From positions 62,001-126,000 of the forward strand of contig NZ_VTHB01000002.1 in the NCBI RefSeq assembly GCF_009729205.1: a stretch of DNA of 64,000 nucleotides, read 5' to 3'. How positions within the stretch are numbered: the stretch's first letter is position 1; each line of letters starts with the position of its first letter. Shown here one piece after another: positions 54,279 through 63,079 of the stretch. The notes under the pieces were generated by a model. It made no database searches, was not told the origin of the DNA, and saw only the letters and a program-made list of their open reading frames with translations. The translations under genes and the position numbers were made by a program. The DNA comes from Mycobacteroides sp. CBMA 271 (lineage in GTDB: Bacteria; Actinomycetota; Actinomycetes; Mycobacteriales; Mycobacteriaceae).

Positions 54279-55454
54279 ATGACTGACCAGCGTCCGCACG
54301 TTGTCGTTCTCGGCGGTGGTTATGCCGGAACCATGGCGGCCAACCGACTACAGCAGAACCCCGACATCGACATCACCCTCGTCAACCCGCGCGAGGAGTT
54401 CGTCCATCGCCTGCGGCTGCACCAGCTCGCGGCCGGAACCGGCGTCGCCACCGCTGAGTACAACACGGTGCTCGGAGACAGGCTGCGTCTCGTCGTCGAC
54501 GCCGCCGCTCGCATCGACGCGCCGGCACGGATAGTCCGGATGGAGTCCGGAGACATCCTGGACTACGACTACCTCGTCTATGCGGTCGGCAGCACAGATT
54601 CGGTACCGGCCGACGTATCCGGCGCCGCCGAATTCGCCTACTTTCTTTCGGAATTCGAGTCGGCACAACGCCTACGCCTGGCCCTTGAAAACTCCGATCC
54701 TGAGGCGCCGATCACCGTAGTTGGTGCCGGCCTGACCGGGATCGAGATGGCCTCCGAACTGGCCGAACGTGGCCGACGCGTCACGCTGGTGTGTGGGCGA
54801 CGTTTGGCGCCCACGTTCGGGGCGCCCGCGCGGCGGTCGATCGCGAAATGGTTCGCCCGCCATCATGTCGAGGTGCTGGAGATGGCGGTGGTCGCGGGGG
54901 TGCGACCCGACGCTGTGGTGCTGACCGACGGTGCGGTGCTGCCCAGCGCGATCACCATCTGGGCAGGCGGGTTCGGGGTACCGGGACTCGCTGCTCGCAG
55001 TGGGCTGCGTACCGATGCCAATGGGCGGCTGCGCACCGATGAAACCCTGACCAGCATTGACGACGACCGAATCTTCGGCGCCGGTGATGCCGTGACCACG
55101 TCGAGCGTGCCGACACGCATGAGCTGCTACACCGCGAATACCACAGGGGCCGGAGTCGCCGACACGGTGCTGAGCCGTCTCGTGGGTACCGCGCCCACCG
55201 CATTCCGTCTCGCGTATGTCGGACAATGCTTAAGCCTGGGTCGACGTGGCGCGGTCCTGCAGTTCACCCGAAAGGATGACAGTGCGGTCGGCTTCCACAC
55301 CCGCGGCCGGCTGACAGCCTCGTTCAAGGAATTCGTACTCAAGGGCATACCGTGGGGCCTGCGCCGCGAGGGCAACAAGCCCGGCGCAACCATCTGGCGC
55401 AAGGGCGATGCCTGGTCCGCACAGGCCCAGCCGGAGGAGGCCACGACCTCGTGA
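54279..55454 (+). CDS. NDH-2-like FAD/NAD(P) oxidoreductase linked to the sigma factor
   Basis: 391 residues with two dinucleotide folds: VVVLGGGYAGTMAANRL at the start and ITVVGAGLTGIEMASELAERG near 150, then RIFGAGDAV. It resembles type II NADH dehydrogenases and related pyridine nucleotide-disulfide oxidoreductases; no redox-active CxxC is seen. The start at 54279 has GGAG 6 bases ahead. Its stop overlaps the sigma gene start (GTGA). ECF41 sigma factors are typically encoded next to carboxymuconolactone decarboxylases, oxidoreductases or epimerases, and this is such a partner. Confidence 0.83.
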   Translation: MTDQRPHVVVLGGGYAGTMAANRLQQNPDIDITLVNPREEFVHRLRLHQLAAGTGVATAEYNTVLGDRLRLVVDAAARIDAPARIVRMESGDILDYDYLVYAVGSTDSVPADVSGAAEFAYFLSEFESAQRLRLALENSDPEAPITVVGAGLTGIEMASELAERGRRVTLVCGRRLAPTFGAPARRSIAKWFARHHVEVLEMAVVAGVRPDAVVLTDGAVLPSAITIWAGGFGVPGLAARSGLRTDANGRLRTDETLTSIDDDRIFGAGDAVTTSSVPTRMSCYTANTTGAGVADTVLSRLVGTAPTAFRLAYVGQCLSLGRRGAVLQFTRKDDSAVGFHTRGRLTASFKEFVLKGIPWGLRREGNKPGATIWRKGDAWSAQAQPEEATTS

Positions 55455-56344
55455 CAATGCCCGACGAGCACGCGGAGCGATTCACCCTGCTGCGACCGCT
55501 ACTGTTCACGATCGCCTACGAAATCCTGGGCTCGGCAACAGAATCCGATGACGTACTGCAGGACGGCTACCTGCGGTGGGCACAAGTCGATCTGACGACG
55601 GTGCGGGACACCAAGTCATATTTGGCGCAGCTGGTGACGCGTCAGGCACTGAAAGCACTGCGCGCCAGTGCCCGTCGGCGTGAGGACTACATTGGCCCCT
55701 GGTTACCCGAACCGCTACTCATCGACAATCGCGACGGCTCTACCGACGTCGTCCTCGCCGAGTCCGTGTCAATGGCCATGCTGGTGCTGCTCGAAACGCT
55801 GACACCGGACGAGCGTGCGGTGTTTGTACTGCGGGAGGTATTCGGGTTCGACTACGACGAAATCGCCGGGGCGGTAAGCAAATCCACTACCGCAGTGCGT
55901 CAAGTGGCGCACCGGGCGCGCGAGCACGTGCAGGCGCGGCGCAAGCGGTTCGAACCCGTCGACGCCAAAGAAAGCACGAGGATCGCTGAGCAGTTCCTCG
56001 CGGCCACCGAGACCGGAGATGTCAAAGGGCTCATGGCGCTACTGGCTCCGGATGCCACCTGGATCGCCGACGGCAACGGACGGGTCGGTGCCGCGCGCCG
56101 CCCGCTCACCGGGGCCGGGAAACTCGCCCGCATCTTCGCCGGACCATTCCGAAAGGGCATGGCGGACAGGCGGACCGAGGTGATCATCGCCAATGCCGCG
56201 CCGGCCATCGCGGTGTATTTCGGCGACACGCTAGAGGTCGTCATCACCATCGAAATCGACGGCGGCAAGATCACCCGCTTCTACGCCGTCGCCAACCCGG
56301 ACAAGCTTGTCACCGCAGCGACGGCGCGGTCAGTCAGCCGCTGA
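55451..56344 (+). CDS. sigJ: ECF41/SigJ-type RNA polymerase sigma factor with SnoaL-like C-terminal domain
   Basis: 297 residues. Region 2 (LLRPLLFTIAYEILGSATESDDVLQDGYLRW), region 4 (LTPDERAVFVLREVFGFDYDEIAGAVSKSTTAVRQVAHRAREHV, cited by its core) and a C-terminal SnoaL/NTF2 domain ending FYAVANPDKLV. The NPDKL motif is a hallmark of ECF41, whose C-terminal domain controls the sigma in place of an anti-sigma protein. GTG start coupled to the oxidoreductase. Its last 15 bases overlap the convergent TetR gene. Confidence 0.87.
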   Translation: MTMPDEHAERFTLLRPLLFTIAYEILGSATESDDVLQDGYLRWAQVDLTTVRDTKSYLAQLVTRQALKALRASARRREDYIGPWLPEPLLIDNRDGSTDVVLAESVSMAMLVLLETLTPDERAVFVLREVFGFDYDEIAGAVSKSTTAVRQVAHRAREHVQARRKRFEPVDAKESTRIAEQFLAATETGDVKGLMALLAPDATWIADGNGRVGAARRPLTGAGKLARIFAGPFRKGMADRRTEVIIANAAPAIAVYFGDTLEVVITIEIDGGKITRFYAVANPDKLVTAATARSVSR

Positions 56345-56971
56345 CGAATGGCGCGTCGAGCCCCAATCGCTCGTCAACAGCCGCGATGCCCGGCGCAGGT
56401 CGGCCTCAGCCTGCGCCACGGTGAGACCACCGTTGAGGCACACCTGCAGGCAGCCGAACCACTGGTGCACCAATAGCCTGATGACGGCCTCATCCTCGTC
56501 GGTCGGATCGGTGAGACCGGCAACCTCCGAGATGAGCTCGTGGAATCGCTTCTCGATCTGCATCAGGTCGGGGACCTCGGCCAGCGAGGCCGAGTTCGAG
56601 GACCGAATCATCGCGATCGCCAGCATGCGGCGACGCGTCAGCCCACGTAGTGCGCGCACCAACGCCTCGGCCACCCAATCCGCGGGCGCCCGCTCCCCCT
56701 CGGGAAGCGGCGGGATACGGCCGACAAGTCGTTCCGACTCCCGAACGAGGGCGGAGACGAACAGATGACGCTTTGTCGGGAAGTACCGGTACAACGTGCC
56801 GATGGCAACGTTGGCGTGCTTGGCGACGTCGTGCATCTGGACATGATCGAGCTCGCGCGTCATCGCGAGTTCTTCGGCCGCATCGAGCATGCGCTTGTAC
56901 TGCTCGTGCTGGCGCCTGGTCGACGGCATGGCGGCGGGCCGCACCGGTAAGGCTTCAACCATGGCGCTCAC
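56330..56971 (-). CDS. TetR-family regulator, KstR-like
   Basis: 213 residues. The helix-turn-helix VQMHDVAKHANVAIGTLYRYFPTKRHLFVSALVRE (core residues 44-78) is close to what I recall for KstR (AVGTLYRYFPSK, HLLVSALGRE). A perfect KstR-pattern box lies 33 bases upstream, implying autoregulation or control by KstR. The ligand domain is less like KstR, and canonical kstR stands beside fadE34, which is not here. It is thus either a KstR paralogue or a KstR target. The GTG at 56971 or ATG at 56962 may be the start. Confidence 0.78.
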   Translation of the reverse strand: MSAMVEALPVRPAAMPSTRRQHEQYKRMLDAAEELAMTRELDHVQMHDVAKHANVAIGTLYRYFPTKRHLFVSALVRESERLVGRIPPLPEGERAPADWVAEALVRALRGLTRRRMLAIAMIRSSNSASLAEVPDLMQIEKRFHELISEVAGLTDPTDEDEAVIRLLVHQWFGCLQVCLNGGLTVAQAEADLRRASRLLTSDWGSTRHSSAAD

Positions 56972-57003
56972 GATCTTTTCACCTGCATAAATAACCCCGA
57001 AAC

Positions 57004-57017
57004 TGGAACCTGTTCTA
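57004..57017. promoter_or_regulatory. KstR-type operator at the TetR gene promoter
   Basis: TGGAACCTGTTCTA fits TnnAACnnGTTnnA and is 33 bases upstream of the TetR-family gene, 51 bases beyond the stop of the PucR-type gene. It stands outside the steroid block. Confidence 0.75.
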
Positions 57018-57067
57018 AATAACGTAGCACCACTGTGGGCCGGTGTGACGTGAATTGGCAGAGCTGA

Positions 57068-58609
57068 TCAGTTCCCGACGGTGGGCGTACCCGCCAGCAT
57101 TGCCAACAACAGCTCGGCACGCACGCGTGCGATATCAAGGTCGCAGGCCAACAGCGACTGTGTGGTTTCTATACGTTTCCGCAGCGTATGGCGGTGCACA
57201 CCCACAGCGGTCGCCGCCGATTCCCAATGACCGTTGGCCTCCAGATAGGCCCGCAGGGACGCCATCAGATCCGTGCCATGACTCGCGTCGTGCTCCGCGA
57301 CGGGGGCCAACGTCGCGTTGGCGACGGCGACCAACACCTCGCGGCTGGCACCGAAGGACAGCAGTGCGCTGCCCGCGAGTGAGGTGAACTCCAGTGGTGT
57401 GCCGCCGCGTTCAGCGACCGACGCGGCGAGCTTCGCGTTCTGCGCCGCGTCGACGAGCCGCCCCACCGGGTGGGCTCCGCTCAACCCGACCCGCAGGGCC
57501 TTGCGGGTACGCCCGTCGACCTCGGCGAACAGCTGCCGGGCAGAGTCGGCCGTCTCCGACCCCCGCAGCACCACCGTCAGCTGACACTCGGCGATGTGCG
57601 CGAAGACCGCGTACCCAGCAGACTCCATGGCCCCGGTGAGGACGGCCTGCACCCGCCGCAACGTCGCCGCAGATCCCGATGCGAGATCCATGTCCACCGC
57701 GAGCACCCGAATCTTCCCGCGCCCGTCGGCGGCCTGGCCGAGCTGTGCCCACACCGAATCCAAGTTCCGTTCGTCGCCGAGTAGCAGCCCCAGCGCCTGC
57801 CCATTCAACTGGCGCTGCGCTTCCTGCAGCCGTGACGGCTTGTCGAAGTCCAAGGCCAACAAGGAATTTGCGTGACCCAGGAGGACCTGGTCTACAAAGG
57901 TCAACGGGGCCTTACTGACGACAGCCAACACGCCGTACGACGTCCCGCCCACACCGATGGTCTGTAGCGAAACAGCGACTCCCGGCTCCAGCAGTTGTAC
58001 GCCCGCCGATGCGCCCGGACTCAACGCGCCCCGCACCAGATTTACCGTCGCAACATCCAGATTGCGCGGATGACTCGCGACGACCGTGCCGCCGGAGTCC
58101 AGAACCACCACACTCGCGCGCAGTGACCGTCCCAATTCGGCGGTAACCGCCTGCACACCACCGTTGACGATCGCCCGGGTGATTCTGGGCTGGGCCCGGG
58201 AGGCACGCAGGACCGCGTCGTACTCCAGTTCGGCGATCCGGCTGCTCACTGCCTTGACCACGGCGGCGAACGGGGCGCGCAGAGGCACCTCCAGCAGCGG
58301 CATGCCGAGCTCGTCGGCGACCGCTATCAACTCCGGCGGCACCTCGTCAAAAGTCAGTCCGGTGCCGAACCCCAGTGCGGCAACGCCATTTTCGTCGAGC
58401 ACACGCAGGTAGTTCTGCCGCCCCCGGACACTCGCGGGTAACCCAATTCCGGTGGTGAGCACCAACTCTCCGCCGGATAACCATTGCGCAGGGTCGGCGA
58501 GTTCGGTGGTGAGGGCCAGATTGATCTCACGCCCCAGTCCTGCCGCACCGCCCTTTAAGGTCAGTTTCAGATCCGGCTGGTCCAACACCCAGCGCACCGG
58601 AACAGTCAT
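57068..58609 (-). CDS. PucR-family (CdaR-type) transcriptional regulator
   Basis: 513 residues. The N-terminal PucR domain (WVLDQPDLKLTLKGG, WLSGGELVLTTGIGLP, NGVAALGFGTGLTF) is followed by a GGDEF-like middle part and a C-terminal helix-turn-helix (LEANGHWESAATAVGVHRHTLRKRIETTQSLLACDL, cited by core). Such regulators activate amine, purine or amino-acid catabolism in response to the substrate. It is divergent from the aldehyde dehydrogenase-amine oxidase operon and most likely controls it. ATG or GTG start at 58609. Confidence 0.88.
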   Translation of the reverse strand: MTVPVRWVLDQPDLKLTLKGGAAGLGREINLALTTELADPAQWLSGGELVLTTGIGLPASVRGRQNYLRVLDENGVAALGFGTGLTFDEVPPELIAVADELGMPLLEVPLRAPFAAVVKAVSSRIAELEYDAVLRASRAQPRITRAIVNGGVQAVTAELGRSLRASVVVLDSGGTVVASHPRNLDVATVNLVRGALSPGASAGVQLLEPGVAVSLQTIGVGGTSYGVLAVVSKAPLTFVDQVLLGHANSLLALDFDKPSRLQEAQRQLNGQALGLLLGDERNLDSVWAQLGQAADGRGKIRVLAVDMDLASGSAATLRRVQAVLTGAMESAGYAVFAHIAECQLTVVLRGSETADSARQLFAEVDGRTRKALRVGLSGAHPVGRLVDAAQNAKLAASVAERGGTPLEFTSLAGSALLSFGASREVLVAVANATLAPVAEHDASHGTDLMASLRAYLEANGHWESAATAVGVHRHTLRKRIETTQSLLACDLDIARVRAELLLAMLAGTPTVGN

Positions 58610-58764
58610 CTCACGGGACTGTACAGAATGGCGAAAAACACCGCGAAGATTCCCGAAATTGTCGGATGATCATGTACGTGTCCTAGCGCACACTGATTTT
58701 CTGGGCGCTCAAGTGCCCAGCTCTAGGTGCTCAACGGATTCCCTCGACGGATGGACGGTGCCAT
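58610..58764. promoter_or_regulatory. Divergent promoter region PucR / amine operon
   Basis: The 155-bp space contains the perfect inverted repeat CTGGGC-GCTCAAGT-GCCCAG at 58701-58720, 45 bases before the aldehyde dehydrogenase start, a candidate PucR-type operator. No other gene is seen. Confidence 0.45.
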
Positions 58765-60195
58765 ATGCCGGACGCAGTACTTCAGAACTACATCGACGGC
58801 CAGTTCATCGATTCCTCATCCTCGGAGACTATCGACCTGATCAGCCCGGTCGATGAATCGGTGGTGGGCCGCGCCCCAGTCTCCAACGCCCATGATGTGA
58901 ACGCCGCGGTCGCCGCCGCCGAACGAGCCTTCGTGGCCTGGGGCAGAACCACGCCCAGCGTTCGCCAGCAGGCGCTGCTCAAACTCGCCGATGCCATCGA
59001 GGCGCATTCGGATGAGATCGTGGAGGCTCAGAGCCGCAACACGGGTCAACCCAAGGCCGTCATCGCCGTCGAAGAGGTGGCGGTAAGCGCGGATCAGGTT
59101 CGATTCTTCGCAGGTGCCGCGCGCCTCGTCGAAGGTAAATCGGCGGGCGAATACATGGAGGGGTTCACCTCCTATGTCCGCCGTGAGCCCATCGGGGTGG
59201 TCGGCCAGGTGACCCCGTGGAACTACCCGTTCATGATGGCGATCTGGAAGATCGGGCCGGCATTGGCGGCCGGCAACACCATCGTCCTCAAACCCAGTGA
59301 TACCACGCCCGAAAGCACTCTTGTGCTCGCCCGATTGACGAAAGGCATCCTGCCCGACGGCGTCTTCAACGTCGTGCTGGGCACGGCGGCCACCGGTTCA
59401 GAGTTGGTGAGTCATCCTGCCATCGGCCTAGTTTCGATCACGGGTTCGGTACGTGCTGGCATCGCCGTCGCCGCCTCAGCGGCCGAACAACTCAAGCGCA
59501 GCCATCTCGAACTCGGCGGCAAGGCACCGGCAGTGGTGTTCGGCGACGTCGATATTGAGAAGGCCGCCATCGGTATCGCGCAGGCCGCCTTCTTCAACGC
59601 GGGCCAGGACTGCACGGCGGCCACCCGGGTCATCGTGCACGAGTCGATTCACGACGATTTCGTGAACGCCCTCAATTCGGCGGCACAAGCTCTGCGCCCC
59701 GGCCTGCCCGACGCCCCCGACACCTTCTACGGGCCGATGAACAACGTGAACCACTTCACCGCGGTCACCAAGAAACTGGATAACTTGCCACCGCACGCCA
59801 CCGTGATAACCGGCGGAAAACGTTGGGGTGACAAGGGTTACTTCATCGAGCCGACGATTGTCACCGGCGTCCGACAGGATGATCCGATTGTGCAGGAAGA
59901 GACCTTTGGGCCGATCCTGACGGTGCAGTCCTTCACCGAGGCCGATGAAGCCGTCCGCTTGGCCAACGGGGTGCGTTATGCGCTGGCTTCCAGCGTGTGG
60001 ACCAAGGACCATGCCATCGCCGAACAGTTCTCCCGCGAACTGGATTTCGGCTGCGTATGGATCAACTGTCATATCCCTCTGGTCGCCGAGATGCCGCACG
60101 GCGGGTTCAAATACTCCGGCTACGGCAAGGACCTCTCCGCCTACGGGGTGGAGGATTACACCCGGATTAAGCACGTGATGAGCGCGCACTCGTGA
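58765..60195 (+). CDS. Aldehyde dehydrogenase (aminobutyraldehyde/betaine-aldehyde type)
   Basis: 476 residues of the NAD-dependent ALDH superfamily: GQVTPWNYPFMMA, the general-base Glu249 in LELGGKAP, catalytic Cys283 in NAGQDCTAATR, and EETFGPILTVQSF. It should oxidise the aldehyde released by the amine oxidase encoded next to it. The ATG at 58765 is well placed. Its stop overlaps the oxidase start (TGATG), tying their synthesis together. Confidence 0.9.
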   Translation: MPDAVLQNYIDGQFIDSSSSETIDLISPVDESVVGRAPVSNAHDVNAAVAAAERAFVAWGRTTPSVRQQALLKLADAIEAHSDEIVEAQSRNTGQPKAVIAVEEVAVSADQVRFFAGAARLVEGKSAGEYMEGFTSYVRREPIGVVGQVTPWNYPFMMAIWKIGPALAAGNTIVLKPSDTTPESTLVLARLTKGILPDGVFNVVLGTAATGSELVSHPAIGLVSITGSVRAGIAVAASAAEQLKRSHLELGGKAPAVVFGDVDIEKAAIGIAQAAFFNAGQDCTAATRVIVHESIHDDFVNALNSAAQALRPGLPDAPDTFYGPMNNVNHFTAVTKKLDNLPPHATVITGGKRWGDKGYFIEPTIVTGVRQDDPIVQEETFGPILTVQSFTEADEAVRLANGVRYALASSVWTKDHAIAEQFSRELDFGCVWINCHIPLVAEMPHGGFKYSGYGKDLSAYGVEDYTRIKHVMSAHS

Positions 60196-62165
60196 TGAGC
60201 GTCTCGCCCGAAGGACATCCGACTCCGACAAGCACATTCCACCCCCTCGACCCCCTGACGGCGGACGAATTCACTACGACTACAAAGGTTCTGGCGCAGG
60301 CCCAAGGCGTCGGTACGGGCTGGCGTTACACCTCCATCGAGCTGTCCGAGCCCTCCAAGGCCCAGATCGCCGCATTCGACAACGACGGCGTGCAACCCGA
60401 CCGTCGGGTGCTTGCCACATGTCTGGACACCACGCAGAATGCGACCTACAAGGCGGTCGTCTCGCTGACCTCCGACCAGGTGCTGTCGTGGGACCACATC
60501 CCGGGCGTGCAACCCAACTTCACTGTCGACGAATGGGAAGAAGCCGACACGGCACTGCGCCGGCATCCCGATGTGATCGCCGCCTTGGCCGCACGCGGCA
60601 TCACCAACATGGACCTGGTGTTCATGGATACCTGGACGTACGGCGATGCGGTCATGCCCGAGAAGTACAAGGGCCGGCGCCTCGGATGGTCGGACACCTG
60701 GGTGCGTTCCACCGCGGGCGCCAACCCGTATGCGGGCCCCGTCAATGGGTTTCACTGCATCATCGATATGAACTCGATGGAACTACTCGAGATCGAGGAC
60801 ACGTTCACCGTGGAGCGGCCCGAGATGATGGGCGAATACGTGCCCCGCCACATCCCGGAACGCCTCCGTCGGCAGAGCACCCGCGAGCCGCTGCAACCGC
60901 TCAACATCACCCAGCCCGACGGGCCATCCTTCACCATCGAGGGCAACAAACTCCAATGGCAGAACTGGTCACTACGGGTCGGCTTCAACTACCGCGAGGG
61001 CATGACGCTGCATGCGGTGACCTACAACGACAACGGCCAGGTGCGGTCGGTCGCCAACCGGATGTCCTTCGCGGAGATGATGGTCCCCTACCGCGATCAC
61101 TGCGAAGACCACTATCGCCGAACGGCATTCGACATCGGCGAGTGGGGCATCGGCTTCATGACAACCTCACTGGAGCTGGGCTGCGACTGCCTCGGAGAGA
61201 TCCGATACCTAGACGCCGTGCTGCATAACAGCAAGGGCGAGCCGTACACCATCAAGAACGCGATCTGCATCCACGAAGAGGACAACGCCGTGCTCTGGAA
61301 GCACGTCGACCACGACCATGGCGCGGAGGTGCGTCGCATGCGTCGGCTCACCGTCTCCTTCCACGTCACCGTTGCCAACTATGAGTACCTCACCTACTGG
61401 CGCTTCTACCAGGACGGAAACATCGAATGTGAGGTCCGTGCAACGGGAATCATGGTGGTGAGCAACTTCCCAGAGGGTGCCGCGCATCCGCATGGAACGC
61501 TCGTCGACAATCGGACGTACGCGCCGTATCACCAGCATTTCCTTGTCGCACGACTAGACCTGGACATCGACGGCTCCCAAAACACCGTCTACGCTACCGA
61601 AACCGAGATCGAGCCGATTGGCCCCGACAATCCGTACGGGCTGTCGCTCCGGCAGCGGAACACTCCACTGCGCACCGAGTCGGAAGGAAAGCAAGACTTC
61701 TGCTGGGAAACCCAACGCGCCTGGAAGGTCGTCAACGACAACACCCGCAACGGAATCGGCACCGCGCCGGCCTACAAGCTGGTGCCCGGGGCGGCTATTC
61801 CGTCCATGTTCCATCCGTCCTCACCGGTGCTGGCGCGCTGCCGCGCAATCGAGCACACCCTCTGGGTGACTCCCAACTCGCCCGAGGAGCGCTGGCCTGC
61901 CGGAGAATTCGTCACTCAGAGCAAGGATGATCACGGCCTGCCCGCCTGGACGGAAGCCAACCGCGCCATCGAGAACACCGATGTGGTGCTGTGGTACGTG
62001 TTCGGTATTCACCACATCACCCGGCCCGAGGACTGGCCGATCATGCCCGTGGACACCGTGAACTTCTGGCTCAAACCGGTCGGGTTCTTCGACCGCAACC
62101 CCTCGATAGATGTCGCACCCACGCCGCCAAAGAGCTGTCACACGTCCGGACATCAGGAGGCCTAA
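60195..62165 (+). CDS. Copper-containing primary amine oxidase
   Basis: 656 residues. The Tyr that becomes topaquinone is Tyr396 in VANYEYLTYW (Asn-Tyr-Glu motif), the catalytic-base Asp313 is in AFDIGEWGIGF, 83 residues earlier as in known enzymes, and copper ligands are His446 and His448 in YHQHFLVARLDLD plus a third His in IHHITRPEDWP near residue 606. It converts primary amines to aldehydes with NH3 and H2O2. No signal peptide is seen, so it acts in the cytoplasm. Start ATG at 60195 (a GTG at 60192 is possible). Confidence 0.92.
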   Translation: MSVSPEGHPTPTSTFHPLDPLTADEFTTTTKVLAQAQGVGTGWRYTSIELSEPSKAQIAAFDNDGVQPDRRVLATCLDTTQNATYKAVVSLTSDQVLSWDHIPGVQPNFTVDEWEEADTALRRHPDVIAALAARGITNMDLVFMDTWTYGDAVMPEKYKGRRLGWSDTWVRSTAGANPYAGPVNGFHCIIDMNSMELLEIEDTFTVERPEMMGEYVPRHIPERLRRQSTREPLQPLNITQPDGPSFTIEGNKLQWQNWSLRVGFNYREGMTLHAVTYNDNGQVRSVANRMSFAEMMVPYRDHCEDHYRRTAFDIGEWGIGFMTTSLELGCDCLGEIRYLDAVLHNSKGEPYTIKNAICIHEEDNAVLWKHVDHDHGAEVRRMRRLTVSFHVTVANYEYLTYWRFYQDGNIECEVRATGIMVVSNFPEGAAHPHGTLVDNRTYAPYHQHFLVARLDLDIDGSQNTVYATETEIEPIGPDNPYGLSLRQRNTPLRTESEGKQDFCWETQRAWKVVNDNTRNGIGTAPAYKLVPGAAIPSMFHPSSPVLARCRAIEHTLWVTPNSPEERWPAGEFVTQSKDDHGLPAWTEANRAIENTDVVLWYVFGIHHITRPEDWPIMPVDTVNFWLKPVGFFDRNPSIDVAPTPPKSCHTSGHQEA

Positions 62166-62167
62166 CC

Positions 62168-63079
62168 ATGAACAGTGCCGCCAAGAAGGCCACCATGCGG
62201 ATAGCCGTTGCATACCTGGCCACTCCGGGCGGCGATGACGCTCTGGCGGTGGGCGCGCAACTCGCCCGCTCGCTGGGCGCGCAACTCGATCTGTGCATGG
62301 TGCTTCCCCAGGACCGACCGATCCTCGCCCCGCTGCCGCAGCAAGAGCGTCAGGACATCCTGTCCGAGAATGCCACTCACTGGCTGACGCATGCCGCTGC
62401 CACCATTCCCGATGATCTGACGGTCCAGACACACATCAGTTTCCACGAGTCGATCGCCGAAGGGGTTATCGCGCAGTGCGAGACCCTAGGAGCCGAGGCG
62501 CTCGTGGTGGGAGGTTCCGGCGGCGGGCTGGTCGGCAGTCTGTCGCTCGGGTCGGTGGTCAACGAACTCGTGCACTCCTCCCCGATACCGCTGGTCATCT
62601 CGCCCCGCGGTGCGCGCTATCAGAAGAATCTGCGCATTCGTGAGGTCACCTGCGCCATGGGAACCCGGCCGGGTGCTCGCGTGCTGCTGGACGCTGCATT
62701 GGATACCTGCCAGCGTGCCGGCACGCCGCTGCGCCTGGTGTCACTGGTGTCCTTTGATCCGATTCCCGGCGGCGACGATGATCAGTCGGCCCGGGAACGC
62801 GCCACCATACATGCGCAACAGTCCCTTGATATCGCCAAACTTGCACTGCCGAAAGACTTCCCGGTAACCTCGCTCGTCGCCGAGGGGCCCACAGTGGAGG
62901 CCGCAGTAAACAAGCTCGACTGGCGCGAGGGCGATATCATCATGGTCGGTTCCAGTCGGCTAGCCCAGCCCCGGCGACTCTTCCTCGGGTCGACGGCCGC
63001 AAAAATGCTGCGGGTGCTCCAGGTCCCGATGGTCATGATCCCCAGGGAAACAGGCCACGAAGAGGGCGGCGATGACTGA
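62168..63079 (+). CDS. Tandem universal stress protein (UspA) domains
   Basis: 303 residues in two Usp domains. The first starts RIAVAYLATPGGDDALAVGAQLARSLG and ends GSLSLGSVVNELVHSSPIPLVISPRG, the second ends DIIMVGSSRLAQPRRLFLGSTAAKMLRVLQVPMVMIP (landmarks at about 255-292). The G-x2-G-x9-G(S/T) nucleotide motif is partly kept in both. Proteins of this kind often sit beside APC permeases and may regulate them. GGAGG-like sequence (CAGGAGGCC) is 10 bases ahead of the ATG at 62168. Its 3' end overlaps the permease gene by 8 bases. Confidence 0.85.
   Translation: MNSAAKKATMRIAVAYLATPGGDDALAVGAQLARSLGAQLDLCMVLPQDRPILAPLPQQERQDILSENATHWLTHAAATIPDDLTVQTHISFHESIAEGVIAQCETLGAEALVVGGSGGGLVGSLSLGSVVNELVHSSPIPLVISPRGARYQKNLRIREVTCAMGTRPGARVLLDAALDTCQRAGTPLRLVSLVSFDPIPGGDDDQSARERATIHAQQSLDIAKLALPKDFPVTSLVAEGPTVEAAVNKLDWREGDIIMVGSSRLAQPRRLFLGSTAAKMLRVLQVPMVMIPRETGHEEGGDD

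Noticed and set aside
56330..56971. Calling the TetR gene kstR outright
   Set aside because: The recognition helix and operator fit, but the ligand domain and neighbours do not match canonical kstR next to fadE34. Kept as KstR-like.
60193..60215. GATGAGCGTCTCGCCCGAAG resembles the interspersed GATGAGC element at the amine oxidase start
   Set aside because: Several mismatches fall in the core, and the GATGAG part is explained by the overlapping stop and start codons of two genes. Left out of the copy count.
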